Assembly: GCA_951799405.1 (NCBI GenBank) | Contig: OX637342.1 | Location: 1,426,001 to 1,490,000, forward strand | Source of the DNA: Agapetus fuscipes | Taxonomy: Eukaryota > Arthropoda > Insecta > Trichoptera > Glossosomatidae | Length of the DNA stretch: 64,000 nt | Reading direction: 5' to 3' | Position numbers and translations under genes: made by a program | Shown here: piece by piece, positions 31,346-41,547 of the stretch | Layout: each line of letters opens with the position of its first letter | Position numbering within the stretch: position 1 is the first letter of the stretch | Notes under the pieces: generated by a model | What the model was told of the DNA's origin: nothing | The model's database searches: none | The model's input: only the letters and a program-made list of their open reading frames with translations

Positions 31346-31959
31346 ACTGAACGGGCGTCCGATCGAGTATCACGGCTTGCCGCTATCGTTCGCGTTTTCA
31401 ATAAGATTCATTATTACGTTTTTGTAGAGTTTGCCGCGCTTGAATTTAAAAGTATGGCAGATTATTTTTTTGAACAATTTACAAAATGTTGCTTTTGTTG
31501 AAGTGATTTTTTATCAATGTCAGTGCAATAATAATTAACAACAATCATTTTATTTTTAGTCTTAAGTACCTATTGTGAAGTGCTTTCAAAAAATAAAATA
31601 ATAATCTAACTAATAAATTCTCAGCATGGAAAATAAACAAATAAAACAAAAAGGGGCATAGCAAAAATATCAAAAACAAATGAAAACACGTCATATGACC
31701 ACGTTGCTAGGGAAAAGGCATGTGCCAGTTGCCCGTCAAGTTTTAATTTATAATTGTGCGCCAAGTTCATTGTGAAGTTAATATTTCGATAATTTTTGAA
31801 TTTATTAAAAATGACTCTTAAACCAAGTGCTAGTGTTCGTGTGTAAGCCAAGACTGGAGTAGCAGCCGGGAGCTTGCGCTAACACATGTAAATGATTTAT
31901 TTATTGAAGAGTAAACGCGTAACTCATATCGTGTGTTCCAGAGGCGGTTCCTGCACAAT
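31343..31959 (+). other. Exon-like transcribed segment of right arm, ending at a splice donor
   Basis: 617 bases run from the initiator to AAT|GTAAGT (donor GT at 31960-31961). A conserved block near the middle, ctaataaattctcagcatgg, contains an ATG that opens only 11 codons here. AATAAA signals occur before it. The MTLKPSASVRV frame near 31812 meets a stop in this arm. Confidence 0.4.
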
Positions 31960-32075
31960 GTAAGTCAATTTTTTTTACTTGGGTGTATTTTAGTAGTAAT
32001 AAGTACCTTATGTTTTTTTTGTTCGCGTATTTGCATTGAATCTAGATTTTTTTTTTAAATGTTGTATACAGGATT

Positions 32076-32667
32076 TAGTGCTTCAGGATGTACACAAGAT
32101 ACCTACTTTTGGCGAGCTGTCAGAGCGTGGGAATTCTTTCTAGTGGTATTGTTTGTTCTATTTTGGGAAAGGTTGCAACATTTAAAGATTATTTAGCATC
32201 AAGAAAACAAACTTTTTAACAAAATATGGGAAATTAAAATGGGTGAGTAGAAAATGGCAAACCTGCACTTTGTCACTGAAAACACTTTCACAAACAACTG
32301 TTTCACTGATTGGAGTCTCGCCATGATTATGACGACGAGGTGAGCTTACTCAAAGCTCGAGAGACAATGATCATGGCTCGGAGCTCCAGTCCCGCAAATG
32401 GTAGTCTACGAGACTAACGTACCAGGGCACAAGTTGTGAGGCTCAGATAGCGCCCTACGGTAGAAATTCTTTTGCACCAGGTTTCGGTAGATAAGGCAGG
32501 TGCCTTTGATGGCAGGAAATTCACGGATCAGTGGTGGGACCTCCATGGCTATCCGCTTTTCTGGTACAACCACGTGTCACGTTGACAGTGACGCCATCGG
32601 ATCGCGCTGCACCCCGCAGCGCTGTGTCACACATCCGTGTTTATATTTTGAATATATTTTGAATTGT
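32076..32667. other. Unassigned GC-richer segment with hairpin
   Basis: gagtctcgccatgatta (about 32314-32330) and tgatcatggctcggagctcc (32370-32389) form an imperfect inverted repeat. gacgacgag|gtgagc at 32330-32344 resembles a splice donor. An 87-codon frame starts at 32500. No family was recognised. Confidence 0.35.
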
Positions 32668-32830
32668 TTGTGTATTAACACTGTGAAAATTCATATTCAA
32701 TATTATTTTATTTATTTAATTGAAGATTTAAATCAAAACACTGTTTTGTATTTTCACGATTAAAATCAATTTATTATTTAATTTACAAACGTTTTCGATA
32801 AAATATCATCGTCAGGTATACAAAAAAATT
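32668..32830 (-). mobile_element. PLE-like terminal fragment with hammerhead-like core
   Basis: ttaacactgtgaaaattcat at 32674-32693 resembles the element end at 37499. The minus-strand motif at 32815-32791 reads ctgacga, t, then a 4-bp stem gata/tatc around a ttt loop, then gaaaac. Confidence 0.5.
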
Positions 32831-33419
32831 AAATCAAAGTCATTGGTACCATAGAGTTTCTTCTTCTTCTTCTGTTTGGCGAATCCCGCGGAGATACCAT
32901 AGAGTTTCACAATCCAAATGTGGTCATTCAATAAAATAAAATAAAATACCTAATAAAATCATAGTAAATTATATAAGTATTCAATTAAATTAATAAAATA
33001 AAAAATAAAAATAACATTACAAACATCTTTCAATAAATTAGCAATTGTACTTATATTAATTCAGATTTAAAATTTAAATTACAAAATAACCTATCTATCT
33101 ATAAAATTAATTAGTCTTGATAAAAAATATTTGTCTTAAAATACAATATAAATTAGATATGAAGATACAGATTATGGCTACAACATCAAAAAACATAACA
33201 AAATAAAGAACAAAATGAAATAATACTGTTATACCATATTGAATACCTACCTATAGGTATCAATGAACCCACCCATTATGTCACATTTAAAATTATATCA
33301 CATTTAAAAAAAAAGAGAAAGAAGAATGCAATTTGAAACTTATGTCAACAAACAAATTCATACAGTGTTTTCATATATCATACAGCATCTTGCCATCGAC
33401 CAGACTTTTGGTCGTCTTA
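32831..33419. other. Extremely AT-rich, no feature recognised
   Basis: Long runs of A with short spacers, plus a (TTC)n run at about 32860. Confidence 0.5.
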
Positions 33420-33605
33420 TTTCCTTCTCATGCAAGATCCAATTGCTGTTATGCTGGCTGTACCTATAGTGACCGATCTTTGGTGTAAATCAGGTTAATT
33501 TTTCAACCCAGCGGAGATAATTTTTGAAAATATATTTTTATTTTTGTGCTCCACCAGGATACAAAGCCACGTCCTTCCATTTACGAGTCCGAAGCGTTAC
33601 TTTCC
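33420..33605 (-). mobile_element. SINE-B copy, 3' truncated
   Basis: The box B region is decayed (cgtggctttgtatcctggtg on minus). The cttcggactcgtaaatgg head segment is intact at 33578-33595. Confidence 0.65.
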
Positions 33606-34384
33606 ACACATTTTATTTAAAAAAAAACACGCTTGACTTTAAGGCTGAAGCTGTTTACTTTGCGTACAAATTGTTGATTCGGGCCTCACCAAATATGATT
33701 TTTTCGCTAATGAACTGTGACGTCATCACCGCAAACTGTGTGTTTGGGTACTGTGGGTACGGTCGCATCCAGAATGCGGATTGCGTCACAGCTCCGGCAG
33801 ATCGCAAACAAGCAATCAATGCACGGTCACGGACGGGAATTTTGTCCATTGATGCTGGGCACACAGAAGCGAGCTGCATACTTGATCATCATCAGGGAGA
33901 AACGGATAATCCGTGGTTGCATCATCAGATGAGACGAATAGAAAAATACACTTAAAAAAAACATTGACATTCTTACAAATATGTCTATCGACGGTAAATC
34001 TAACCTACATTCTATTACCTTAAAATTTACCGTACAGGCAGTTTTTTTTGTTTATTGAAAGCCATTTAAGCTACCGTTGATACAACATTACCTTATTGGT
34101 GATTGAATTTTGCTTACAGTAACTTTGGTACTTTCTTTAAAACCCAAAAAATAATGGTTTCTGAGAGTTCGATCTCCTTCATACTCCGTAGAAGGCAACG
34201 TGTCAAAAAGTTAGACTTTATCCACCTTATTAATAGAAAAGTTGTAATTTTTAAACTTGTATAAAGTCGGTTTTCCCATACTAATAAGTTGATTTAACTA
34301 TAGTTTTGGGTTCAACCAATATAAATAATACGGCCTTACGTGTGGCTTAGTTGCTTTTGTCGCAATAAAAATGAATGTTTAATC
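33606..34384. other. No recognised gene
   Basis: 33640-33955 is GC-richer and open in several frames on both strands (up to 143 codons, but that frame starts inside SINE-B). It may be the relic of an unidentified transposon. Confidence 0.35.
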
Positions 34385-34520
34385 TTATTTGCAAAAATAA
34401 TCTAACAATTAGGGTTTATATTTAATGCACGCCCACAAGCAGCCTCAATGTAACATATGCTGCACATGCACTTACAAAATAACCCAAACCTCAAAAGTAC
34501 TCATACCAACAGGTCAATCT
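34385..34520 (-). mobile_element. Fam-A 3' half
   Basis: Landmarks atgcacgcccacaagcagcc and aacccaaacctcaaaa. The 5' half is missing apart from ctcataccaac. Confidence 0.6.
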
Positions 34521-34524
34521 TATC

Positions 34525-34775
34525 TTCTCCTTAGTCCTTGTTTGTCTTTTGTCCATCAGAGGTTATGTTAAATGAGCAATATTTGTATGCGTACTGAACC
34601 AATGTGTCTTATGAAAACTGGAAATTGATTATTAATATATTTAAAGCAACTCTCACATTATCGTGTTTTACGTTTTGTCTAGCTCAGATTGTGTAGAATG
34701 TGATTATGACATTTTTATTGAAAGGTCATCTTTGAATCAAATGACATATAAAACCAAACATGCATTAGGGGGTCG
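34525..34775 (+). mobile_element. MITE-F copy
   Basis: The left end ctccttagtccttgtttgtc and right end aaccaaacatgcattagggg are diverged from each other; the interior is good. Confidence 0.8.
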
Positions 34776-35129
34776 TTATACCAACCTATAAATTAAAGTG
34801 TTTAGAACTTTAAAATATATTTCAGAAGTTGAGCAAAAACTTCTGTATCGAGTCCTGTAATGTGACCAGGATCTCTATATTTACCAGAACAGCGAGGTAG
34901 TTTGAACCTTGCCGGTCTCTGGAGATGACATTGAAATGTGGCACACAGAGCGATCATGTTTGCCCATTACACAGACCCCTGCATATCGTCTGAGGGCTTT
35001 TGTACTGACCTCGCTCACCTAAATTAATCAGACACAATGAAGCAAACATCTTACAATGTATTAGCTCACGTGGACTGTATTGTAAATCTGATACATAGAT
35101 GCGATAATCTTTACTAAATAGTTATAGTA
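34776..35129. other. No feature recognised
   Basis: Mixed-composition sequence without an open frame or repeat landmark. Confidence 0.45.
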
Positions 35130-35365
35130 GATCTAATCTTAATCTAAATCTAAGTTGCAAAGATATGTATCATTTGAAATTCATATGAAATGCATTCCCA
35201 CAAGCAGACACGCATAATTTCGCGCTCACACAAGCTGCATGTGGACCTACAATAAAAAAACCCAATCTCAAATGAACTTAAGCCCTGCAACTCTTGCCGA
35301 CCTTCCCTGAAACAGGGGTGACATTGGCAAAGTGAACCATTTTTTACAGTATGGGCGGTCAAGTA
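35130..35365 (-). mobile_element. Fam-A copy lacking its first 20 bases
   Basis: The tail is (TTTAGA)n-like (taatctaaatctaagttg on plus). The copy stops in gaccgcccatactgtaaaaa. Confidence 0.85.
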
Positions 35366-35559
35366 GGTCATGGTATAATAACTGATTTGGTAAATGTCAT
35401 AGTAGTGTTACAAATATAAGTAGTTGTGATTGTCTGATTTAGTTAATAATATCGTCTGTGAAGTCTCTAGAAGTGAGTATAAGCTTAGGTAGGTAATAAT
35501 AATTTGTGTTTTATAATAATTTGTTCGAGATTGGTTGAATCGGATGTTCTGGCAAGAAG

Positions 35560-35632
35560 CCCATCGTAGACATGGACGAAACGTTTGGAAGACCACGGCA
35601 ACAGGTCCCGGAAAGCAACTCTCCAGCATCAA
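35560..35632 (+). repeat. Fam-D fragment
   Basis: aagcccatcgtagacatgg, then acgaaacgtttgg and accacggcaacaggtcccgg, leading without a break into the CR1-like reverse transcriptase end. Confidence 0.6.
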
Positions 35633-35830
35633 GTTGTTTATTATATTTGGAGACAGGGCATTCAAGGCGGCTGCTCTAATGACTTGGAATGCTATTCCCG
35701 CCTCACTGATGGAACTCGATTTGGAGAGACTCTTCAAAAGACGTCTCAAGACTCACCTCTTCGTCCAATCATATGGACAAGCGCCTTTGCAATGACACAC
35801 TGTCATAAAAGGCGCTATATAATTTTTGTA
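35625..35830 (+). pseudogene. CR1/L2-like reverse transcriptase C-terminus
   Basis: The frame from about 35625 to the stop at 35795 reads FGDRAFKAAALMTWNAIPAS and later LFKRRLKTHLF. This is the GDRAF..A.P..WN.LP...FK..LKTHLF pattern that ends CR1/L2/Jockey-group polyproteins. About 58 codons survive; the endonuclease and catalytic core are gone. A short 3' tail (cataaaaggcgctatataat) is shared with 51046-51075, which marks it as the same family. Confidence 0.75.
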
Positions 35831-36189
35831 CTTTATCATCGCATTTTTGATGCATTTCAACGTAGGTACTACTTTCTCGTCATTTTGGCGTTATTTAGGT
35901 ATCGAAAGCAATCCCTAAAAATGCGTTCTTTCCATAAACTTTATAGATACGTTTAAGCTTTATCAACTATCGGAAACATTGCTTTGAAATCAGATTAACA
36001 ATCTTCATACTATTCCGTCACTGAATCAAAATATTCACTGTGCCAAAAAAACACTATCACATTTAATATGAAACCTATTAAAAATACCTAGCTTCTAAAA
36101 GAAGCATGGAGAGAGACGGGGAATTCCATCATATCTTTATTCCGTTCGCTCTCCAAGAGCTTCGGATTTCAAAGGCTGTTATCTGGAAA
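35831..36189. other. No feature recognised
   Basis: Unique-looking AT-rich sequence. Confidence 0.45.
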
Positions 36190-36285
36190 AGGGCTCCGTA
36201 GAGTAGTGGTAAAGGCGACCCACTTGTAATGCGATAACTCATCTGCCGACTCCCCGGAGGGTTCGTAATCCGAGGCAGGCGTAAT
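36190..36285 (+). other. tRNA-like sequence, possible pseudogene or SINE head
   Basis: ccgtagagtagtggtaaagg resembles box A and D-arm sequence, and gagggttcgtaatccgagg resembles box B with one extra base. A cttgtaa stretch would fit a Thr-type anticodon loop. The extra base and poor stems argue against a functional tRNA. Confidence 0.3.
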
Positions 36286-36582
36286 AATTGAAAAGATTTT
36301 GCACTGCGAATAATGGACAATTAGATTTGCTGCCGTTCCATCGTGGATTGGATAAACGTTTCATTGTTCAAATTCAATTGTCTTCTAGCTTGACTCTTCT
36401 CTTTTCACAATTTGACACCAAATCAATATTTATTTAATTAATTTAACCTTCATTCTACGAGATGGAAATCAATATTGGAACTTTTAAATTTGCAGTAAAA
36501 GGTTGATTTTACACAAATGGTGTGAAAAATAATTAAAATTAATTAATAAATAAGAGTTTTATATACCTACAACACACCACTA
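36286..36582. other. No feature recognised
   Basis: AT-rich, no landmarks. Confidence 0.45.
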
Positions 36583-36832
36583 TCCGGTAGGTGCATATAG
36601 CTCAGTTGGTAGAGTGCTTGCATTCCATGCCGTGAGCTCGGGTTCGAATCCCACCGAGGGTGTTAGAAACGATTTCCCGTTTCGGTGTTTATTTCAACCC
36701 GCAATAAAATACCGGCAAGGTTTCCTCAATAATAATAAAAATAAAAAGGTTCCACTTGCCACCTGCCAAACCCTTCGGGGATAATGCGGTAAGAAGTTTC
36801 ACTATATGTGTAGCTTAGTTGCGTTTTTTTTC
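36583..36832 (+). mobile_element. SINE-C copy with internal deletion
   Basis: The head and box B are intact (gggttcgaatcccaccgagg). The ctgggaaacccccacttcaa segment has been lost. Confidence 0.8.
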
Positions 36833-37498
36833 GTGTTTTTATTTTGAAACATTATTAAGGTGGGTGTATTGATTATGTTTTTAAATTAAAAAGGTAAAAA
36901 CAAATAGACTTAAAAAAAGACACCACACAAATATTAAAAAACAAAACACACATTTATTTTATCGCGGACTTTTTTTTTATAATTATGGAATTTTACATTA
37001 TTTAGTCTTGCAAGAAGCCGACATTTGTTAATGTGAATAGATGAAAAAGAGTAAAATACTACGAAAAAAATATTCAAAACAAAGGATAAATATTAAGAGA
37101 TTTTCACAAATATGAAAATCATCTCCATATTTATTTTTTCCCTTAGAATTCATATCTCGGACGAATTTTAGCAAAGTTTTATTCACTTTGAGCCCAGCTT
37201 TTACACGTTATGTATTTTCATGTGACGTCACACATCAAGGGCCATAAAGCGCGTGTTATTTTGTAAATGGCAAATAGTTGTCAAGGAACCTGTGCTGTAA
37301 TTTCACGCAGACATTATAAAGGTTTTTATGTGTGCTCTTGACGTGGGCTTAAAGTCATGAAAGGTTTTTGCTTCAGGTTATAATTTGGCGAAATATTTTG
37401 TAAATGAGTTACTTGTGTACTTCCCACATATATTTGCGAACTAAGAACAAAAACAACTTTTTACTTGGAAAAAAAGCATGGTATGAATTAGGTATATT
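36833..37498. other. No feature recognised
   Basis: Repeated poly-A and poly-T tracts, no coding signal. Confidence 0.45.
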
Positions 37499-37812
37499 TG
37501 TTTGGTGGTTAACACTGTGAAAGTCCTTTGTATTTTTTTTTGTAAAAAATAAATATAATGTATGAAAATTGATTATGTTCTTAGTATCAAAACAAATATG
37601 TAATTAATTAAATAAAACACAGTTTCAATTCACTATTATCTTCCTTTCATTTTGTCTATTAAATGAATTAAATTGTTTTGAATTATCATTGTCCTGATGA
37701 TGCCTTGTAGGCAAAAACGTTAGAAAAAATTAAAATAATATAAAAGTGAATTGAAACTGTGTTTTATTTAATAAATGTACAATGGACTTTCACTGTGTAA
37801 GCCACCAAACCC
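37499..37812. mobile_element. PLE-like palindrome with hammerhead-like core
   Basis: The outer inverted repeats (tttggtggttaacactgtga at 37500 and its counterpart ending at about 37808) enclose a perfect 28-bp inner pair (37608-37635 and 37744-37771). Between them, 37694-37719 reads ctgatga, tgcc, loop ttgta, ggca, aaaacg. Penelope-like retroelements are known to carry hammerhead ribozymes in their terminal repeats and to insert with inverted flanks; assignment to that group is inference. Confidence 0.5.
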
Positions 37813-37831
37813 TTAAAAATATTACAAATAT

Positions 37832-38055
37832 GTTACTTGACTTATATGTTAGTATGAGGCTTTCCATCCATTTGGGAAAATGAGTTCAATTTGCGAGTGT
37901 CACTCCTGCTTCAGGGAAGGTCGTCAAGAGTAGCATGGCTTTTGTTTATTTGAGATTGAGTTTTTATGTTGTAAGTCCACAGTGTAAACGTGAACTTATA
38001 TGTGTATGCTTATATAGGAATGTCTGTTCTATGAATTTTAGATGTATTGCTATGA
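37832..38055 (+). mobile_element. Fam-A copy, diverged
   Basis: From cttgacttatatgttagtat to gatgtattgctatgaat. The tail is replaced by a (TGTG)-rich stretch. Confidence 0.75.
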
Positions 38056-38997
38056 ATATGTGATTTTATATCTGTGTGTGTGTTCATTTATGATTGTGTG
38101 TCTGTGTGTTTTTACTCACTTGTGTGTATGTATGTGCTTAGATATAAGTATTTGGATGGTTGTACTAGTGTTTGTTCGAAGTTTCTAATTGAGAAGATTC
38201 TAGCATGGTCTGGCGTATGCCAGAGTAGCCCTTATTCACCTATAAATAGAGATGGCGATGCTTTGAAGGCATACTAGTACCAGAGCCGTTAAGCGATATA
38301 GTACAAAAAGTTACTGTGAACTTAATATGATTGAATCCTAAAATAAATTTAATCGCAGTTTTATTAAATTGATCCCAAGTAAAACAGTCACAATATCCTT
38401 GCAACTTAGATTATAGATGAACGTAAATTTAAACGACACACTTATTTGTAGTCTGATAGATTAAACTAAGCCTTGCAAGCTTACAATACTCTGCCTAAGT
38501 TCTAACAAACCAGCTTTCAACTAGTTCAGGCCAACTCAGATTATCCGTAACGGCCCCATTGATGGAATTTAGCAGCGATTGTTTAACTTTCCACCGGCGC
38601 ACACACCTAATGTGTAGAACCACTGAATTGTAAGTTTTAATCGAATGGGCGTGAGGCCAGTTCCCCGAGTATAAAGTTTCCCGTTAGAGCAACAATAATG
38701 TATGTAAACTATAACAGCGTCTCTAGTGAGAGTTTTAGTTTGTACATATTATTGGTAAAACTCTGTGTAACAGTTTAAACGTACAGTGGTACAGAACTGC
38801 ATGTCAACAGTCAGCTCGCGTAGTAAGCAGTAGAAACTAACTGTGCTTACCATAGATTCTTAATAGGGGGCGTTATAAATGGGCGCTAGTTTCTAACACA
38901 GATTTAGTTTACCAAAACCTTCGGTCACTAAAATGCCAACAATTGGGGCTTCTTTGAGTATTGGCGCTTTGTAGCGACGACCAATCTCGTAAAAAGT
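38056..38997. other. (TG)-rich stretch and unassigned sequence
   Basis: 38060-38140 is rich in tgtgtg. A 67-codon frame there is low complexity. A 20-base Fam-A tail scrap lies at 38395-38415. Confidence 0.4.
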
Positions 38998-39240
38998 CAG
39001 GTGGATAGCTCAAGTTGGTAGAATGCTTGCATTCCATGCCGAGAGCAAGGGTTCGATCCCAAGGTGTAATCAGCCTTCACAATAAATGTGAACCAGCCCC
39101 CCGGGAGCTGGAAAACCCGCACCTCAAATGAAAGTGGTTGGTGTGAAGGGGGCCGCCCTTACCCGTAAAAATAAATAGGTCCCGACTCACCATATGCAAC
39201 CTATTCGGGGATAGCCCAGGCAAGAAGCTTAGTTGCGTTT
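38998..39240 (+). mobile_element. SINE-C copy, same subfamily as 24495
   Basis: Shares gagagcaagggttcgatccc and ataaataggtcccgactcac. Box A carries an extra base (tagctcaagttgg). Confidence 0.8.
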
Positions 39241-39636
39241 TTTTTTCACAAATCTATGAAAAAAAAGACCAAGTGACTCATATCAAATACTCATTAAAAA
39301 CCTTTAAAAATTTGACATATCTTTTCTTTACATTTTAAACGACCTAAGTCCATTTAATTAAGGGGCGTTGGACTAGTTTCTCAAGGGGGCGTTACACCAT
39401 ACTTTGAGAAGCTATCCTACACAAACAGCCGTCAGATGTGGTTTGTAAGTGTTGCCAATACTTTGTTCTCATTATGTCTCATTGGCCTCCAATGCCACGC
39501 GCCCATTTAGTTCCAGAACCCAATATATACACCTCTTCATTTAACTGAACCATAGCGTTTCACCAATAATATATAGCAACTTAAACATTCACTAGAGGCA
39601 CTAATTTAGTTTATACATTTTTTTTTGTGAAAGCCG
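39241..39636. other. No feature recognised
   Basis: No open frames or shared repeats. Confidence 0.45.
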
Positions 39637-39888
39637 TCGTCCCTTTTATGCTTGATTGTCTTATGTCCATCAGAGGTAATTTCACATCAACAATGTTTGT
39701 ATGTGTACTGGACCAATGTGTTTTATTAAAACTGAAAATAGATTTTAAAAATAGTTAAAACAACTCTAACACCATCGCGTTTTACGTTTTTTTCTTATCT
39801 CATATTGTGTAGCTATTAATTGAACAAAATTGAAAGTTCATATTTGAATCATGTTGGAGATAAGCCAAACAATCACTGGGAGGTGATA
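39637..39888 (+). mobile_element. MITE-F copy
   Basis: Left end gtcgtcccttttatgcttga and right end gccaaacaatcactgggagg. The 168-codon minus-strand frame at 40306-39800 spans this MITE and SINE-B and is spurious. Confidence 0.8.
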
Positions 39889-39984
39889 CTTTAAAAAGAG
39901 AGATAGATAGAGAGCCTGGAAACTGATTATAACAGGACAACGTTTGTATGAAGTTTTTTGGTAAACAAATCCTGACCGGTCTAG

Positions 39985-40228
39985 TCTGACCGTAGTCTAG
40001 TGGCAACACTTCGGACTCGTAAATGGAAGGTTGTGGATTCGGATCTCGGCGGAGCACAAAAAGTATACCAATTATATTTCCAAATATGCTCTTCGCTGGG
40101 TTGAAAAAATCATAAAACCTTGGTCCAAGTCCGGTCTCTAAAGGTCCATCCAGTCTTACAGCAACTTGGTCTTGCTTGAGTATTGACGCTTTGTAGCGAC
40201 AACCAAGCTCGTACACCTCTGTGGCACT
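39985..40228 (+). mobile_element. SINE-B copy with best-preserved head
   Basis: ccgtagtctagtggcaacac (box A) and gttgtggattcggatctcgg (box B with two changes) are about 40 bases apart, as in a tRNA. The body follows to acaaccaagctcgta; the 3' end is missing. Confidence 0.8.
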
Positions 40229-40377
40229 ACAACAAGTGTCATATACCCCTAGAGTAGAGTCTCTAGAATCTAGGGAGTCTCCCGCACAGGATTTCAGTTC
40301 CTGCATCTATAGATTTTCTATTGATCGACGTTTAGTATGTATATAGTTCATATTATACCTATAATAATATAATAATC

Positions 40378-41216
40378 TTTATTCTAAGTTGCAAGGATAT
40401 ATTCATTTAAAGCTCTCAGATGTATGCCCACAAACCAACACGTGTAGTTCGCGCTTACAAATGCTGAATGTGTACTTACAAATAAAATCCAAACCTCAAA
40501 TGAACATAAGCCCCACAACTTTTGCCGACCTTCCCTGAAACAGGGGTGACATTGGCAAAGTGAACCATTTTTTACAGTATGGGTGGTCAGCCTCATACCA
40601 ACCTATAAGTCAAGGAATATGAATGAATAATAAATTACATTTAAATATAAAAAAGAACAAAACCTTACAAAGAAATCTATACAAAAAAAGTCAAAAATTT
40701 CCTATGCAAAAAATGTAGCAAATGAATACACCAACATTAGAAATCAACATTGCAGATTAGCCGCCACTTCTTCCTGTCCTTGCATACTTCTTTCATTTCA
40801 TCCAGAGTCATAACCTTTTTCATACAAGTCCTCCTTTTATTATGACTCTGGATATCCCAGTCATTCGCTATTTCAGAGATTTGATCCTTCCATACTTTTC
40901 TCGGTCTTCCTCTACCACGACATTCATCTATTCTAGCAACATATACTTTCTTCGTCAATCTTTCATCACTCATTCTCTCCAAATGCCCGAACCATCTTAA
41001 CATACTTCTTTTAATCTTCACTTTCACACTTTCCCTTACACCACATTCTTCTCTTACAAAATCATTCCTCACCCTGTCACTTCGTTTTTTCCCAATCATA
41101 CTTCTTAGATAGTCCATTTCTACTGTATGGACTTTACTAATTTCCCTTTCACTCACCGTCCAGGCTTCACTTCCATACATCAAGGTTGGCACTAGTATAC
41201 CACCGTGCACCGCCAA
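40378..41216 (-). mobile_element. 5'-truncated non-LTR retrotransposon ending in Fam-A
   Basis: Minus-strand order: RT C-terminal frame (41216-40737), 3' UTR of about 120 bases, Fam-A (40616-40378). This is the longest copy of the parent element in the window. Its 5' break abuts another Fam-A scrap at 41221-41262. Confidence 0.9.
40737..41216 (-). pseudogene. Reverse transcriptase C-terminal region, 159 codons, intact frame
   Basis: The product would be the end of a retrotransposon polyprotein that copies element RNA into the genome. Visible motifs: YGSEAW at residues 14-19, RWFGHLERM at 74-82, GRGRPRKVWKDQI at 101-113 and CKDRKKWRLIC at 145-155. This order is found after the RT palm in RTE-like and related non-LTR elements. 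The catalytic FADD-type core and the endonuclease are missing, so it cannot be active. The first ATG is probably internal sequence, not a true start. Absence of stops over 159 codons suggests a fairly recent insertion. Confidence 0.85.
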
Positions 41217-41220
41217 TCTA

Positions 41221-41262
41221 ACATTCCCTGAAACAGGGGTGACATTGGCAAAGTGAACCTCA
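41221..41262 (-). mobile_element. Fam-A scrap
   Basis: About 40 bases (cctgaaacaggggtgacatt and on) directly upstream of the truncated element; it may be the target copy. Confidence 0.6.
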
Positions 41263-41547
41263 ATGGGGGAAACGCGTTGTTTCGAGTTATGGCGTAATGT
41301 GTTATACTCGAGTGACAGGTAAATAACTGTTCCAACATTACCGTGGGAAACTCATTGTATGGACTTGTATCGGAATAATTCAAGGGCGATAAAGTTCACA
41401 CATTGGGTGGATACAATGTGCAGTTGGAGCTCTGAAAAGCCGCTTCCAAGCAAACAGATTAGTGCTCCATTGATTCATAATTTCAGTTGCAGATTTGAGC
41501 ATAGTATGCTAAGTAATAGCATACTAAGAGCATAGTTAGACCAAGAA
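41263..41547. other. Unassigned; short palindrome
   Basis: tagtatgct-aagtaat-agcatacta at about 41503-41527 is a perfect 9-bp stem with a 7-base loop. Confidence 0.45.

Larger units (their letters stand above)
31192..32075 (+). repeat. Right arm of large inverted repeat
   Basis: Reverse complement of 26320-27190. The inner edge begins near tgtacagccaataaat. Similarity to the left arm continues beyond the splice donor through a T-rich stretch and aataagtacctta to about 32075. Confidence 0.85.

Noticed and set aside
26320..32075. Pair of simple solo LTRs in opposite orientation
   Set aside because: Similarity continues past the tgcaca-type edge and through the splice donor, and no 4-6 bp target duplications flank the arms, so a plain solo-LTR reading does not fit, though an LTR origin of the promoter is not excluded.
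33524..33955. 143-codon plus-strand frame as a gene
   Set aside because: It starts inside SINE-B, is open on the opposite strand as well, and shows no recognisable domain.
36190..36285. Genuine tRNA-Thr gene
   Set aside because: Box B has an extra base and the cloverleaf stems cannot be formed convincingly.
37694..37719. Confident call of an active hammerhead ribozyme
   Set aside because: The second box reads aaaac rather than gaaac here and stems I and III are not evident, so only a motif-level resemblance is claimed.
39800..40306. 168-codon minus-strand frame as a gene
   Set aside because: It spans a MITE-F end and the antisense of a SINE-B copy; no domain seen.
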